Source: Undibacterium_A arcticum | GTDB lineage: Bacteria > Pseudomonadota > Gammaproteobacteria > Burkholderiales > Burkholderiaceae_D | Assembly: GCF_042660705.1 (NCBI RefSeq) | Contig: NZ_JBHSUQ010000001.1 | Direction: 5' to 3' (one strand) | Length of the DNA stretch: 64,000 nucleotides | Part shown: in pieces, positions 19,648 to 28,692 of the stretch | Position numbering within the stretch: the first letter of the stretch is position 1 | How the letters are laid out: each line of letters starts with the position of its first letter | Notes under the pieces: model-generated | What the model was told of the DNA's origin: nothing | Database searches by the model: none | What the model saw: only the letters and a program-made list of their open reading frames with translations | Translations under genes and position numbers: made by a program

Positions 19648-20409
19648 CTAGAGCAGTTTTTGTGCGGCCGATACCATCAACGACAAGCCGATTCCAATCA
19701 GCACCGCAAAGGCGATGCATTGCATGCTGCGATAGCGCAATGGCGGTGGATAACGTTTGCCCGCTAGCGTAGCCAAGCCCACCACCGGCAATGCGGAAAG
19801 ACTGAGGGCCACGATTTCCGGGCTGAGTCCGCCCTGGCTGGCGACGAACAGCGTACGGATGCCGGCGGTGACGGCAAACAGGAATATCAGGCTGTAGCGG
19901 ATGCTGACCAGATCCATCTTCTGGCGATAGAACTGATACACCAGTGGCGGGCCGGCAATGCCGAACATGCCAGAGAATAGACCGCTAAAAAAACCGCTGA
20001 AAAAGAAGCTGCCGTTGCTCAAGGGCTGCTCGTCGGGAGTGACTTTCAGCATGACGCTGATGCCGCCATGGATGATGACCAGCCCCAACAGCAGCTTCAG
20101 GACATGGGACGCGGAACCGCCCAGATAGTTGAGCAGCAACACGCCCCCGATCACCGACGGCACGATGCCGTAGATCACGGTACGTGCGGTGCGCCAATCG
20201 ATATGGTGCAGCGTACCGGGCAGCGCGACCGCACAATTGACAAGCGAAAGGAGACTAATGGTGGTCGCTATCGTTGCTACCGGAACCAGTTCCAGGCCGC
20301 TTGCCGCGCCCATTACTATCATCCCCAAGCCAAAACCGGTGACGGTCTGGAAATAGGTGGCGACCGCGATCACCGCCAGATACGGGATGAGTATATGCAT
20401 GTGCATCAC
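19648..20409 (-). CDS. tauE: TauE/SafE (TSUP) family sulfite exporter
   Basis: Membrane protein of 253 residues with about eight hydrophobic segments and TSUP signatures (GFGLGMIVMGAASGLELVPV; FFSGLFSGMFGIAGPPLVYQF). TauE of Cupriavidus necator, a member of this family, is described as a sulfite exporter in C2-sulfonate metabolism. The gene lies 31 bases after pta and is probably co-transcribed with xsc and pta, which fits removal of the sulfite released by Xsc. Family members can also move other small anions. Confidence 0.85.
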   Translation of the reverse strand: MMHMHILIPYLAVIAVATYFQTVTGFGLGMIVMGAASGLELVPVATIATTISLLSLVNCAVALPGTLHHIDWRTARTVIYGIVPSVIGGVLLLNYLGGSASHVLKLLLGLVIIHGGISVMLKVTPDEQPLSNGSFFFSGFFSGLFSGMFGIAGPPLVYQFYRQKMDLVSIRYSLIFLFAVTAGIRTLFVASQGGLSPEIVALSLSALPVVGLATLAGKRYPPPLRYRSMQCIAFAVLIGIGLSLMVSAAQKLL

Positions 20410-20440
20410 GCTACTGCCGTCCGGCGGGCGGCAGTGTTTT

Positions 20441-21445
20441 TCAATGGTGCACCGTTTGCGCCTGCACCACCGTGACGGCGATGACGTTAAAGATATCCTC
20501 GGCGCTGCAACCGCGCGACAGGTCGTTGGCGGGCTTCTTCAAGCCTTGCAGCAATGGTCCAATCGCCACCGCGCCGCCGACGCGCTCGGCCATCTTGTAA
20601 CCAATATTGCCGGCATCCAGATTCGGAAAAATCAGCACATTGGCTCTGCCCTTGACCGCCGATTCCTTGAGCTTGCGCTGCGCAATTTCAGCCACCAGCG
20701 CAGCATCGAGCTGTATGTCGCCATCGATCGCCAGTCCGGGGCGTAGCTCCTTTACCCGCTTGGTTGCGGCGACCACCTTGTCGACCGATGCATGGTGAGC
20801 GCTTCCGCTGGTTGAAAACGACAGCATTGCTACCCGCGGTTCTTCCATCAGGAGGTGACGCGCGCTGTCGGCTGCGGCCATGGCGATCTCGGACAGTTCT
20901 TCTGCAGTCGGGTCCACCACCAGCGCGCAATCAGAAAAGATCAGGCCACCCGTGAAGGACTGGAAAGGCTCGCAAAACATCATCAAGAAAAAGCTGGAGA
21001 CCAGTTTGAATGTCGGTTTTACCCCGATAATCTGGATCGCATTGCGCACCACGTCAGCGGTGGTGCGAACGGCGCCGGCGACCGAGCCGTCGGCATAGCC
21101 GAGCCGCACCATCAGGTTGGCGTAGCAGAGCGGGTCCAGCACCCTGGCTACGGCTTCTTCCAGAGTCATGCCTTTGGCTTGGCGCAAGGCAAACAACTCC
21201 TGGGCAAAATCCGCGGTGTATTCCGAATTGACCGGGTCGAGCAGTTCAATCCGGCTTAGATCGATCCCCTGATCGCTGGCAAGCGCGTGGATCTTGGCGC
21301 GATCGCCGACGACCGTGATGTCGGCGATCCCTTCCTGACTGGCGCGTGCCGCCGCTTGTAGCACGCGAGGATCTTCCCCTTCGCACAGTACAATCTTTTT
21401 GGGGGTAGTACACGCCTGCTCGATGATGCGGTGAAGGGCTTGCAT
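20441..21445 (-). CDS. pta: Phosphate acetyltransferase
   Basis: Short-form phosphotransacetylase of 334 residues (PTA_PTB domain only), with family motifs LCEGEDPRVLQAA, MVRLGYADGSVAGAVRTTADV, SGSAHHASVDKVV and NVLIFPNLDAGNIGYKMAER. It converts the acetyl phosphate made by Xsc into acetyl-CoA. A ribosome-binding TAGGAG precedes the ATG. Adjacency to xsc is the classic arrangement in taurine/isethionate/sulfoacetate degraders, so this is probably the sulfonate-dedicated Pta rather than a housekeeping ackA-pta pair. Confidence 0.92.
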   Translation of the reverse strand: MQALHRIIEQACTTPKKIVLCEGEDPRVLQAAARASQEGIADITVVGDRAKIHALASDQGIDLSRIELLDPVNSEYTADFAQELFALRQAKGMTLEEAVARVLDPLCYANLMVRLGYADGSVAGAVRTTADVVRNAIQIIGVKPTFKLVSSFFLMMFCEPFQSFTGGLIFSDCALVVDPTAEELSEIAMAAADSARHLLMEEPRVAMLSFSTSGSAHHASVDKVVAATKRVKELRPGLAIDGDIQLDAALVAEIAQRKLKESAVKGRANVLIFPNLDAGNIGYKMAERVGGAVAIGPLLQGLKKPANDLSRGCSAEDIFNVIAVTVVQAQTVHH

Positions 21446-21650
21446 GAGTGTTTGCTCCTAAGTGAATTTCCAGAAAGCAGGTGGGCTGTCCATGCGGTCC
21501 GGCAGCGACAGGAATAGGCAGTGCAGCCACTGGTAAAAAAATTGCCGGAACCGTTCAGTGCGATTTGCACCTCGGCTCCGGCAATCAACGCCTCATGAGG
21601 ACGTACGGGGATGTACACATTACCGATTAGTGCATTTCAGCATGCAATTT

Positions 21651-23469
21651 TCAGACATAGTCCTTGTATTTTTCCAGCAGGCGGACCGGCTTGGAGAGGG
21701 CGTCGCGGCGGAACGGATCGCCCAGCTCGCGGGTGCACATGATCTCGATGATGGTGGTCTTGCCCTGGTTCATCTGCAGGTCGATCGCTTTCTTGAGCGC
21801 CGGTCCGACGTCTTCCAGCTTGTCCACCACGATGCCCTCGGCCCCCATCGCTTTCGCAATCCCGGCAAAGCTCTGGTTCTCCAGTTCGCCGGCCACGAAG
21901 CGGCGGTTATAGAAGTCCACCTGGTTCTTCTTCTCCGCACCCCACTGCCGGTTATGGAACACCACCGCCGTCACCGGAATGTTGTGGCGCACGCAGGTCA
22001 TGGTTTCCATCAGGCTCATGCCCCAGGCGCCATCACCGGCATACGACACCGCCGGACGGTGCGGTGCCGCCACCTTGGCGCCGATAATGGTCGGGAACGC
22101 ATAGCCGCAATTGCCAAAGCTCATCGCCGCAAAGAAGCTGCGCGGCTTCTCGAAGCGCAGGTAACTGTTGGCCACCGAGTTGATGTTGCCGATATCGGTC
22201 GATACCATCACATCGTCCGGCATCGCCTTTTCCAGTTCGCGCAACACCTGGCGCGGATGCAGGTAGGTGCCGCCGAACGGCGTTTTTTCCTGCTTCTGCT
22301 CTTCGATCATGTCCAGGCTGAACGGATCCTTCTCGTGGGTCCAGCCATCGAGCTCCTTCTCCCAGGCATCCTTCTCGGCCTGGATCGTCGCTGCCCGCGC
22401 GGCACGGGTGGCGTCGCACGCCAGCGTCTTGCCGGCCAGGCGCTGGGTCAGCGCCGTCGCGGCCGCCTTGGCGTCGCCGCAGATACCGACCGAGATCTTC
22501 TTGACCAGGCCCAGCATCTTGTGATCGGCATCGATCTGGATGATCTTGGCATTCTTCGGCCAGTAATCCATGCCGTGTTGCGGCAAGGTACCGAAAGGCC
22601 CCAGGCGCGAACCGAGCGCGATCACCACGTCGGCCTGCGCCATCAGCTTCATGGCCGCCTTGGACCCCTGGTAACCGAGCGGGCCGGTCCACAGCGGGTG
22701 GCTGGCCGGGAACGAATCGTTGTGCAAATAACTGTTGACGACCGGTGCGCCCAGGCGCTCGGCCAGGGCCTTGCATTCTTCGATCGCATCGCCCATCACC
22801 ACGCCGCCGCCGGAGATGATGACCGGGAACTTGGCGTCCGCCAGCAGTGCGGCGGCATCGTCGAGGCTCTTCTCGCCGCCCGGGCCACGGTCCAGACGGC
22901 TCGGCTGCGGGATCTCGGCCTTGATTTCACCGTAGAAGTAGTCGCGCGGGATATTCAACTGGGTCGGGCCCATTTCCGACATCGCGCGGTCAAAGCAGCG
23001 GCCGGTGAACTCGGCCATGCGGGCCGGGTTGGTCACATGCCCCTGGTATTTGGTGAACTCTTCGAACATCGGCAACTGGTTCGCTTCCTGGAAACCGCCC
23101 AGGCCCATGCCCATGGTGCCGGTCTCCGGGGTGATGATGACTACCGGGCTGTGGGCCCAGTACGCGGCGGCAATGGCGGTGACGCAATTGCTGATGCCGG
23201 GGCCGTTCTGGCCGATCACCACGCCATGGCGCCCGGACACGCGCGCGTAGCCGTCCGCCATGTGGCCGCCACCCTGTTCGTGCACCACCGGAATCAGGCG
23301 AATGCCGGCCGGCGCAAATATCCATCGCATCCATGAAGGCCGACCCCATGATGCCGAACATGTCGGTCACGCCGTTGGCCACCAGGGTTTCCACCATCGC
23401 TTCGGACGGGGTCATCTTCTGCAGGCCAACGGTTACCGTGCGATTCGCCCCTTGTACATGATCGGTCAT
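21651..23469 (-). CDS. xsc: Sulfoacetaldehyde acetyltransferase (one frameshift)
   Basis: Thiamine-diphosphate enzyme of about 606 residues that cleaves sulfoacetaldehyde with phosphate to acetyl phosphate and sulfite, the desulfonation step of C2-sulfonate catabolism. Xsc-like features are MTPSEAMVETLVANGVTDMFG at the start, GGHMADGYARVSGRHGVVIG, TPETGTMGMGLGGFQEANQ and the ThDP/Mg motif from YAGDGAWGM to FHNRQWGAEKKNQ. The frame breaks at 23316-23318, where two T of an expected run of five are missing on the coding strand (DAMDIF-APAG). The gene heads a probable operon xsc-pta-tauE-dehydrogenase and is divergent from an iclR gene. Confidence 0.92.
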
Positions 23470-23634
23470 AATATTTTGTCTCCTGATGTGATAGAGTTAT
23501 TGAAAATGGTACGGTGAGTTCCAATATTTAAGATAGATTACAATTTACGACCTGATAAATCAAATGTCAACTGAATTCTCAAAATATCGGTACAATTTGA
23601 AGTTGAAAATGAAATATCCACATATTGGAACATT
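23470..23634. promoter_or_regulatory. Divergent promoter region between xsc and iclR
   Basis: AT-rich 165-bp region controlling both genes. It contains a perfect inverted pair TTCCAATAT (23519-23527) and ATATTGGAA (23622-23630) placed near the two gene starts, a spacing compatible with a looping or tetrameric regulator. The GGAACATT at the iclR side resembles the yeiH-associated motif. These sites are candidates only. Confidence 0.45.
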
Positions 23635-24452
23635 ATGAATGCGATGCCTGAACATATTCCGAAGCACGACAAGATTGATGGTGATACGCCGACCATGCGG
23701 CTGTTCTCGCTGCTGGAAGTGATCGCTGAAAGGATCAGACTTTCTCGCTCCAGGGGCTGGTCGAGGAGACCGGTTTGCCCAAGCCGACCTTGCACCGGAT
23801 GCTGCAACAGCTGGAAAGCGTGGGTGTACTCCACAGGGAAGGTGACGGCCGCCATTACAGTACCGGCGTGCGCCTGCGCCGTTTGGCGTCGAACTTGCTA
23901 ATCAATAACACTTACCACGGCGCGCGTCATGCCGTACTGCGTCACTTGGTGGAAGAGGTGGGCGAGAGTTGCAATCTCACCGCATTTACAGGTAGTGAAG
24001 TGGTGTATCTGGATCGGATGGAAACAGCTGCGCCATTGCGTTTTTACTTGCATTCCGGATCCCGGGTCCCGGCACATTGCTCATCCAGCGGCAAGCTGTT
24101 TCTAGCCCAGATGAGCCCGGCGCAGCGGCGCCGCCTGCTGGCGCATATGCCGCTGACCAAATACACCAGCAAGACGGAAGACGATCCCATCAAGCTGGAG
24201 CAGGAACTGGAAATTGTGCGGCGCAACGGCTATGCAATCGATGATGAGGAATTCCTGCCTGGTTTGCTGTGCGTGGCGGTACTGGTGCCTTCCGCCACCG
24301 GTCGCTCCAATCTGGCAGTTGCGATACAGGCGCCGATCATGCGCCTGACGCATGAAAAGGCATTGCATTTTCTGCCTGCATTGCAGCGGGCAGCCCAGGC
24401 GCTCGCTGCGATTGAAGCCGATACCTTACCGCCATCGGATGACAAGCCATAG
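23635..24452 (+). CDS. IclR-family regulator divergent to xsc (one frameshift)
   Basis: IclR-type regulator of about 272 residues: an N-terminal winged helix (LVEETGLPKPTLHRMLQQLE) and a C-terminal ligand domain (YLDRMETAAPLRFYLHSG; PAHCSSSGKLFLAQM). The first part is out of frame; an AAA at 23729-23731 should be AAAA, which restores the helix-turn-helix. Being divergent to xsc, it probably controls the desulfonation operon in response to a sulfonate or an intermediate. Known Xsc regulators such as TauR are of another family (GntR/MocR), so this arrangement is of interest. Confidence 0.85.
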
Positions 24453-24626
24453 ACTTCAGACCATACAGGATCAAGACGTGCCGATATTTCCCCATTTATT
24501 TCCCCATTTGTTCACTCTGTGCGCGCAAACCTTGCCGGCACCGCACAAGACAGATCGCCATTTCCGGATCGATGTCACGCAATTTGCACCGGTGGCGCGC
24601 GCTTCGCTGCTCGACGGGAGCTTATC

Positions 24627-25605
24627 GTGACAGAGCTGACGCATCTGAAGCCGGATCACATGGTGTCGATTCGAACGCTATTCGGTATCGACTCGGATCT
24701 GATGGTGCCGGCATTTCGCGAGCGCGATGATCATGTGCCGGATATCGATGGCGCTTATCGTTTCAATGCCGACGTCACGCTGGCAATTCTGGCCGGCTTT
24801 ACCCGTAACCGCCGGGTGATGGTGCAGGGACTGCACGGAACCGGCAAATCGACGCACATCGAGCAGGTTGCCGCGCGCCTTAACTGGCCATGTGTCAGAG
24901 TCAATCTGGACGGGCATATCAGTCGCCTCGACCTGGTCGGGAAAGACACCATCGTCCTACGCGAGGAAACAAATCACCGAGTTTCAGGAGGGCATCGTGC
25001 CGTGGGCGCTGCAACGCCCGCTGGCGCTGATCTTCGATGAATACGACGCGGGCCGGCCCGACGTGATGTTCGTGATCCAGCGCATCCTGGAAAGAGATGG
25101 CAAGTTCACCCTGCTCGACCAGAATAGAGTGATCCATCCACACCCATTTTTCCGGCTTTTTGCTACCTCCAATACCGTTGGCCTGGGCAATCTCAATGGC
25201 ATGTATCACGGCACCCAGGCCCTGAATCACGCCCAGATCGATCGCTGGAATATCGTGGCATCGCTGAACTACTTGCCCGCCACCGAAGAGGTCGCGATCG
25301 TACAGGCGCGCGTGCCGAGTTTGGGCAATGAACAGGGACGCAAGCTGGTCGCATCAATGGTGGCTGTCGCCGAACTCACCCGCAAGGGTTTTGCTGCCGG
25401 CGACTTGTCTTGCCTGATGTCGCCCCGGACTGTGATCACCTGGGCCGAGAATTGCGAGATATTCCCCGATACCGGCTTGGCGTTCCGGCTCTCCTTTCTC
25501 AATAAGTGCGATGAGGCCGAGCGTACTATTGTCGCTGAGTACTTTCAACGTTGCTTCGGCGAAGAATTAACGGAATCACACCTGAGCGAGCTCCGAGGCG
25601 CATAG
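24627..25605 (+). CDS. cobS: CobS-like AAA+ ATPase (one frameshift)
   Basis: MoxR-type AAA+ protein of about 325 residues, very close in sequence pattern to aerobic cobaltochelatase subunit CobS: TLFGIDSDLMVPAF at the start, Walker A GLHGTGKST, Walker B ALIFDEYDAGRPD, and MSPRTVITWAENCEIF at the C-terminus. The frame breaks at 24967-24969 (GAGGAAACAA; AAA run short by two or long by one). The GTG at 24627 is the earliest reasonable start, with ATG 24660 as alternative. In cobalamin synthesis CobS works with CobT and CobN; no cobN is in the window, so its target metallation or remodelling partner is unclear. Confidence 0.85.
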
Positions 25606-25607
25606 TG

Positions 25608-27326
25608 ATGAGCACGGCCCATGACAGGACGCGCCAGCAGCAGAAAGTCGAAGACCTTTGCGCTGCCATCATTCGCGCGCTGAGCGGAGAGGCGGACGTT
25701 CATTACCGGGGGCAGCGTCTGCATAAAGGGCAACGACAATTCCCGGTGCATGCGCCACACCTCCAACCCGACCCGGAACAGGACGATTTTTCCTCGTTTC
25801 GGGGTACCGCAGACAGCATCGCGTTGCGATTGCAATACACCGACCCGGTGCTGCATCGCCAATTCTGTCCCACCGATCCGGTCGAACGGCTGGTGTTCGA
25901 ATTGCTGGAGCAATTACGCGTGGAAACCATGGTGCCCCAGACCATGCCGGGAATGACACAGAACCTGCACCATCGGTTTTCTGCCTGGTCGCATGCATTC
26001 CATCAGTCCGGCCTGACCGACAGCGCTTCCGGCATCCTGCTGTATACCGTTTCCAGATCTGCTGGTCGCGCCTCACTGGCCAACCGGTCCTTGAAAAAAC
26101 CGAAGACCTGATCGAGAGCACCCGTGCCGCGATCGCGCCCATGTTGGGCAAGGATCTGCTGGGCATACGTCGCAATTGCGGCGATCAGTCGGCCTACGCG
26201 CGCCACGCGCGCTCGATCGCCGGCATTGTCGGCGAGATGATTCGTTCTGCCGACACCGAACAGGGCGACAACCAAAAATCCAGCGAGGGCGACGACGCCA
26301 AGTCTGCATTCAGGCTGCTGCTGCACTTTGACAGTGACGAAAGCGACACCATTGCCGTCGCGGCTACCGGCCAAAGCAAGGTGCTGGACGATGCGGAACA
26401 CGGTTATGCGGTCTTTTCGACCCAATACGATCGGCAGGCAGAGGCTGGCTCACTAGTACGCAAGGCGCTGTTACGGGAATACCGGGACCGAATCGACCAT
26501 CGCATTTCCGAACTGGGCATCAACATTCCGCGCCTGGCGCGCCGCTTGATGATATTGCTGGCCGTGCCGCAACGCGACGGCTGGTCATTTGGCGAAGAAG
26601 ATGGTTATATCGATGGCCGTCGTCTGGCGCAGCTCATCACTTCGCCGGCCGAACGCCGCCTGTTTCGTCAGGAGCAGCACAAGCCCGATGCCGACTGCCT
26701 GGTCAGCTTTCTGGTCGACTGCTCAGGCTCGATGAAGACACACGCGGAATCAATCACCATCCTGATCGATGTTATGGTGCGTGCGCTGGAACAGGCCGGG
26801 GTCAGCAGTGAAGTGCTGGGCTTTACCACCGGCGCGTGGAACGGCGGCCGGGTCCAGCGCGACTGGATGCGTGCCAGATCCCCCAAATCCGGGCCGGCTC
26901 AATGAATTGCTGCACATGGTATTCAAGAGTGCAGACCAGACATGGCGGCGTGCCCGGCCCGATATTACGGCGCTCTTGAAAGCCGACTTGTATCGCGAGG
27001 GCATCGACGGCGAGGCGGTCGACTGGGCCTGCAGGCGCTTGCAACTGCGTAACGAAAAAAGACGGATTCTGGTCGTCATTTCCGACGGCTGCCCGATGGA
27101 TAGCGCAACCAACCTGGCAAATGACGAGTTCTATCTTGCCAATCATTTGAAACAAGTGGTGGCGCGTCAGGAACACCGCGGTGAGGTGGAGATTTGCGGA
27201 CTAGGTGTTGGCCTCGATCTCAGCACGTATTACAGCCGCAGCCTGGCCACCGATCTTCCGCACTCGCTTAACAATGCGCTATTGCTTGAGATCGCGCAGT
27301 TGATCGGTGCCCGTGGTCGTCAGTAA
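25608..27326 (+). CDS. cobT: CobT-like VWA-domain protein (two frameshifts)
   Basis: About 573 residues, starting two bases after the cobS stop. The N-terminal half matches CobT-type sequence, and the C-terminal half is a von Willebrand A domain with the metal-ion site DCSGSM and the second motif ISDGCPMD. Frameshifts occur at TTT 26050-26052 (expected TTTT) and around the C5 run 26880-26884. AAA+/VWA pairs act as chaperone-like insertases; CobS/CobT drive cobalt insertion by CobN. Here, without cobN, the pair may serve an unlinked CobN or a different metalloenzyme. Its start and stop fit the neighbouring cobS frame. Confidence 0.85.
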
Positions 27327-27378
27327 GGCGCCAACTATGCCCGCTCTGACCAGTGGGGCGGCCATATATGTTGCGCGC

Positions 27379-27516
27379 CTATCCAGAACACGAGTTGACG
27401 CTGCCGATCAGCGTCGTGTGTTCTATGGAGGCGCCGCCCAGCAGCGCCTGCTCGGTGACCGCCAGCAGCTTCAGCGTGTCGTCCCAGTCCGGCGTGACAA
27501 TATACAGTCCGTTCAT
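27379..27516 (-). pseudogene. thiE: 5' stub of thiE (thiamine phosphate synthase)
   Basis: After a good ribosome-binding site (GGAAGGAG) the minus strand reads MNGLYIVTPDWDDTLKL... through EQALLGGAS, about 30 residues typical of the ThiE N-terminus. It then diverges into unrelated sequence and stops. More than 80% of thiE is absent. The breakpoint lies about 100 bases from the end of the convergent cobT gene. This is a deletion or rearrangement scar, not a simple frameshift. Confidence 0.7.
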
Positions 27517-27539
27517 CGTTACTCCTTCCATGGCGTGAT

Positions 27540-28337
27540 TCAGGTCGCGCGCCCTGCCATCGGCGACGACGGCGAGGCCGCGAAGCGTTTCGGAACGCGG
27601 CCCGCCAAGTAGGCGTCGCGTCCGGCTTGCACCGCCAGCGTCATCGCACGCGCCATCCGGACCGGGTCCCGCGCACCGGCGATCGCGGTGTTCATCAATA
27701 CACCGTCGCAACCGAGTTCCATCGCAATCGCCGCATCGGACGCGGTGCCGACGCCGGCATCGACGATCACCGGTACGGTGGCCTGTTCGATGATCAGCGA
27801 CAGGTTCCACGGATTCAGGATGCCCATGCCGGAGCCGATCAAGGACGCCAGCGGCATGATCGCGACGCAGCCGATCTGCTCCAGCATCCGGGCCTGGATC
27901 GGATCGTCGCTGCAATACACCATCACGTCGAAGCCGTCCGCCACCAGCGTCTCGGCCGCCTTCAAGGTCTCCGGCATGTTGGGAAACAGCGTCTTCTCGT
28001 CGCCCAGCACCTCGAGCTTGACCAGCTTGTGGCCGTTGAGTAATTCACGTGCCAGTTGCAAGGTGTACACCGCATCTTTCGCGTTATAACAGCCGCCGGT
28101 ATTTGGCAGGATCGTGTACTTTGACGGCGGGATGAAGTCCAGCAGATTCGGTTCGTCGACATCCTGGCCGATGTTGACGCGCCGGATGGTGACGGTGACG
28201 ATTTCGGTGCCGCTGGTTTCAATTGCGGCGCGTGTTTCCTCGAAATCGCGGTATTTTCCGGTTCCCACCAGCAGCCGTGAGCCATAGGTTTTGCCGGCGA
28301 TCGTTAAATTTTCTTGCGTACTTTCAGCAGAATTCAT
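27540..28337 (-). CDS. thiG: Thiazole synthase ThiG
   Basis: Intact ThiG of 265 residues that forms the thiazole ring of thiamine from deoxyxylulose phosphate, dehydroglycine and ThiS thiocarboxylate. Family sequence is clear: YGSRLLVGTGKYRDFEE, LPNTGGCYNAKDAVYTL, the Schiff-base lysine in KLEVLGDEKTLFPN, and PVIVDAGVGTASDAAIAMEL. I place the start at the internal ATG 28337 (MNSAESTQENLTIAGK), but the frame is open upstream through a thiC stub to 28487, so a 315-residue ThiC'-ThiG fusion is also translatable. thiS, thiO and most of thiC are missing from their usual places. Confidence 0.9.
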   Translation of the reverse strand: MNSAESTQENLTIAGKTYGSRLLVGTGKYRDFEETRAAIETSGTEIVTVTIRRVNIGQDVDEPNLLDFIPPSKYTILPNTGGCYNAKDAVYTLQLARELLNGHKLVKLEVLGDEKTLFPNMPETLKAAETLVADGFDVMVYCSDDPIQARMLEQIGCVAIMPLASLIGSGMGILNPWNLSLIIEQATVPVIVDAGVGTASDAAIAMELGCDGVLMNTAIAGARDPVRMARAMTLAVQAGRDAYLAGRVPKRFAASPSSPMAGRAT

Positions 28338-28487
28338 TTCTATTTTCTCTGTTTGTTCTGCGCATCGGGGCACGCGGATATCCGGGCGCGAACCCGTGAT
28401 ATACACTTTGCCGGAATTGGGCAAGGGCTGGACCGCCGCCTCGTCTACCGTAGCAGTAGCGGACAGGAATTTTGGATTGGCGTTCAT
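28338..28487 (-). pseudogene. thiC: 5' stub of thiC fused in frame to thiG
   Basis: The reading frame begins MNANPKFLSATATVDEAAVQ and continues to GSRPDIRVP, which is the N-terminus of phosphomethylpyrimidine synthase ThiC (about 40 of some 620 residues). About ten unrelated residues then lead into the ThiG start with no stop codon. The catalytic and 4Fe-4S parts of ThiC are absent. It lies directly downstream of the TPP riboswitch, as thiC normally does, so the operon head is intact while the body of thiC and the genes up to thiG have been removed. Confidence 0.75.
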
Positions 28488-28562
28488 AGTGCTTCCTTAT
28501 AGGTTCGTTGCTCTTTGGCGGCCAGCAACAAGAAGGAAGACAGTACGAACTACGACAAGTCT

Positions 28563-28637
28563 GCTTTCCTACGCTGGCATTATCCAGATCAGGTCAAGGG
28601 TATTTCTCACCCGACTGGTTCAGTCAGGACCCCTAGC
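28563..28637 (-). promoter_or_regulatory. TPP (thiamine pyrophosphate) riboswitch
   Basis: The minus strand carries the THI-box core: GCTAGGGGTCC, then GGGTGAGAAATACCC, then GACCTGATCTGGATAATGCC followed by AGCGTAGGAAAGC. All conserved parts of the TPP aptamer are present. It sits about 75 bases upstream of the thiC stub start and would repress the thiC'-thiG transcript when thiamine pyrophosphate is plentiful. Confidence 0.93.
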
Positions 28638-28692
28638 TTTGCGGCGCCACCTCCTTCAGGGAGATGGGGTATTCCAATTTCACCTGCGATGT

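Noticed and set aside
21558..23336. 592-codon open frame on the plus strand
   Set aside because: It is the antisense shadow of xsc. It has His/Arg/Ala-rich random composition and no family signature.
21651..23469. Acetolactate synthase or glyoxylate carboligase instead of Xsc
   Set aside because: The N-terminal and PETGTMGMGLGGFQ segments are Xsc-like, and adjacency to pta and tauE fits desulfonation, not branched-chain synthesis.
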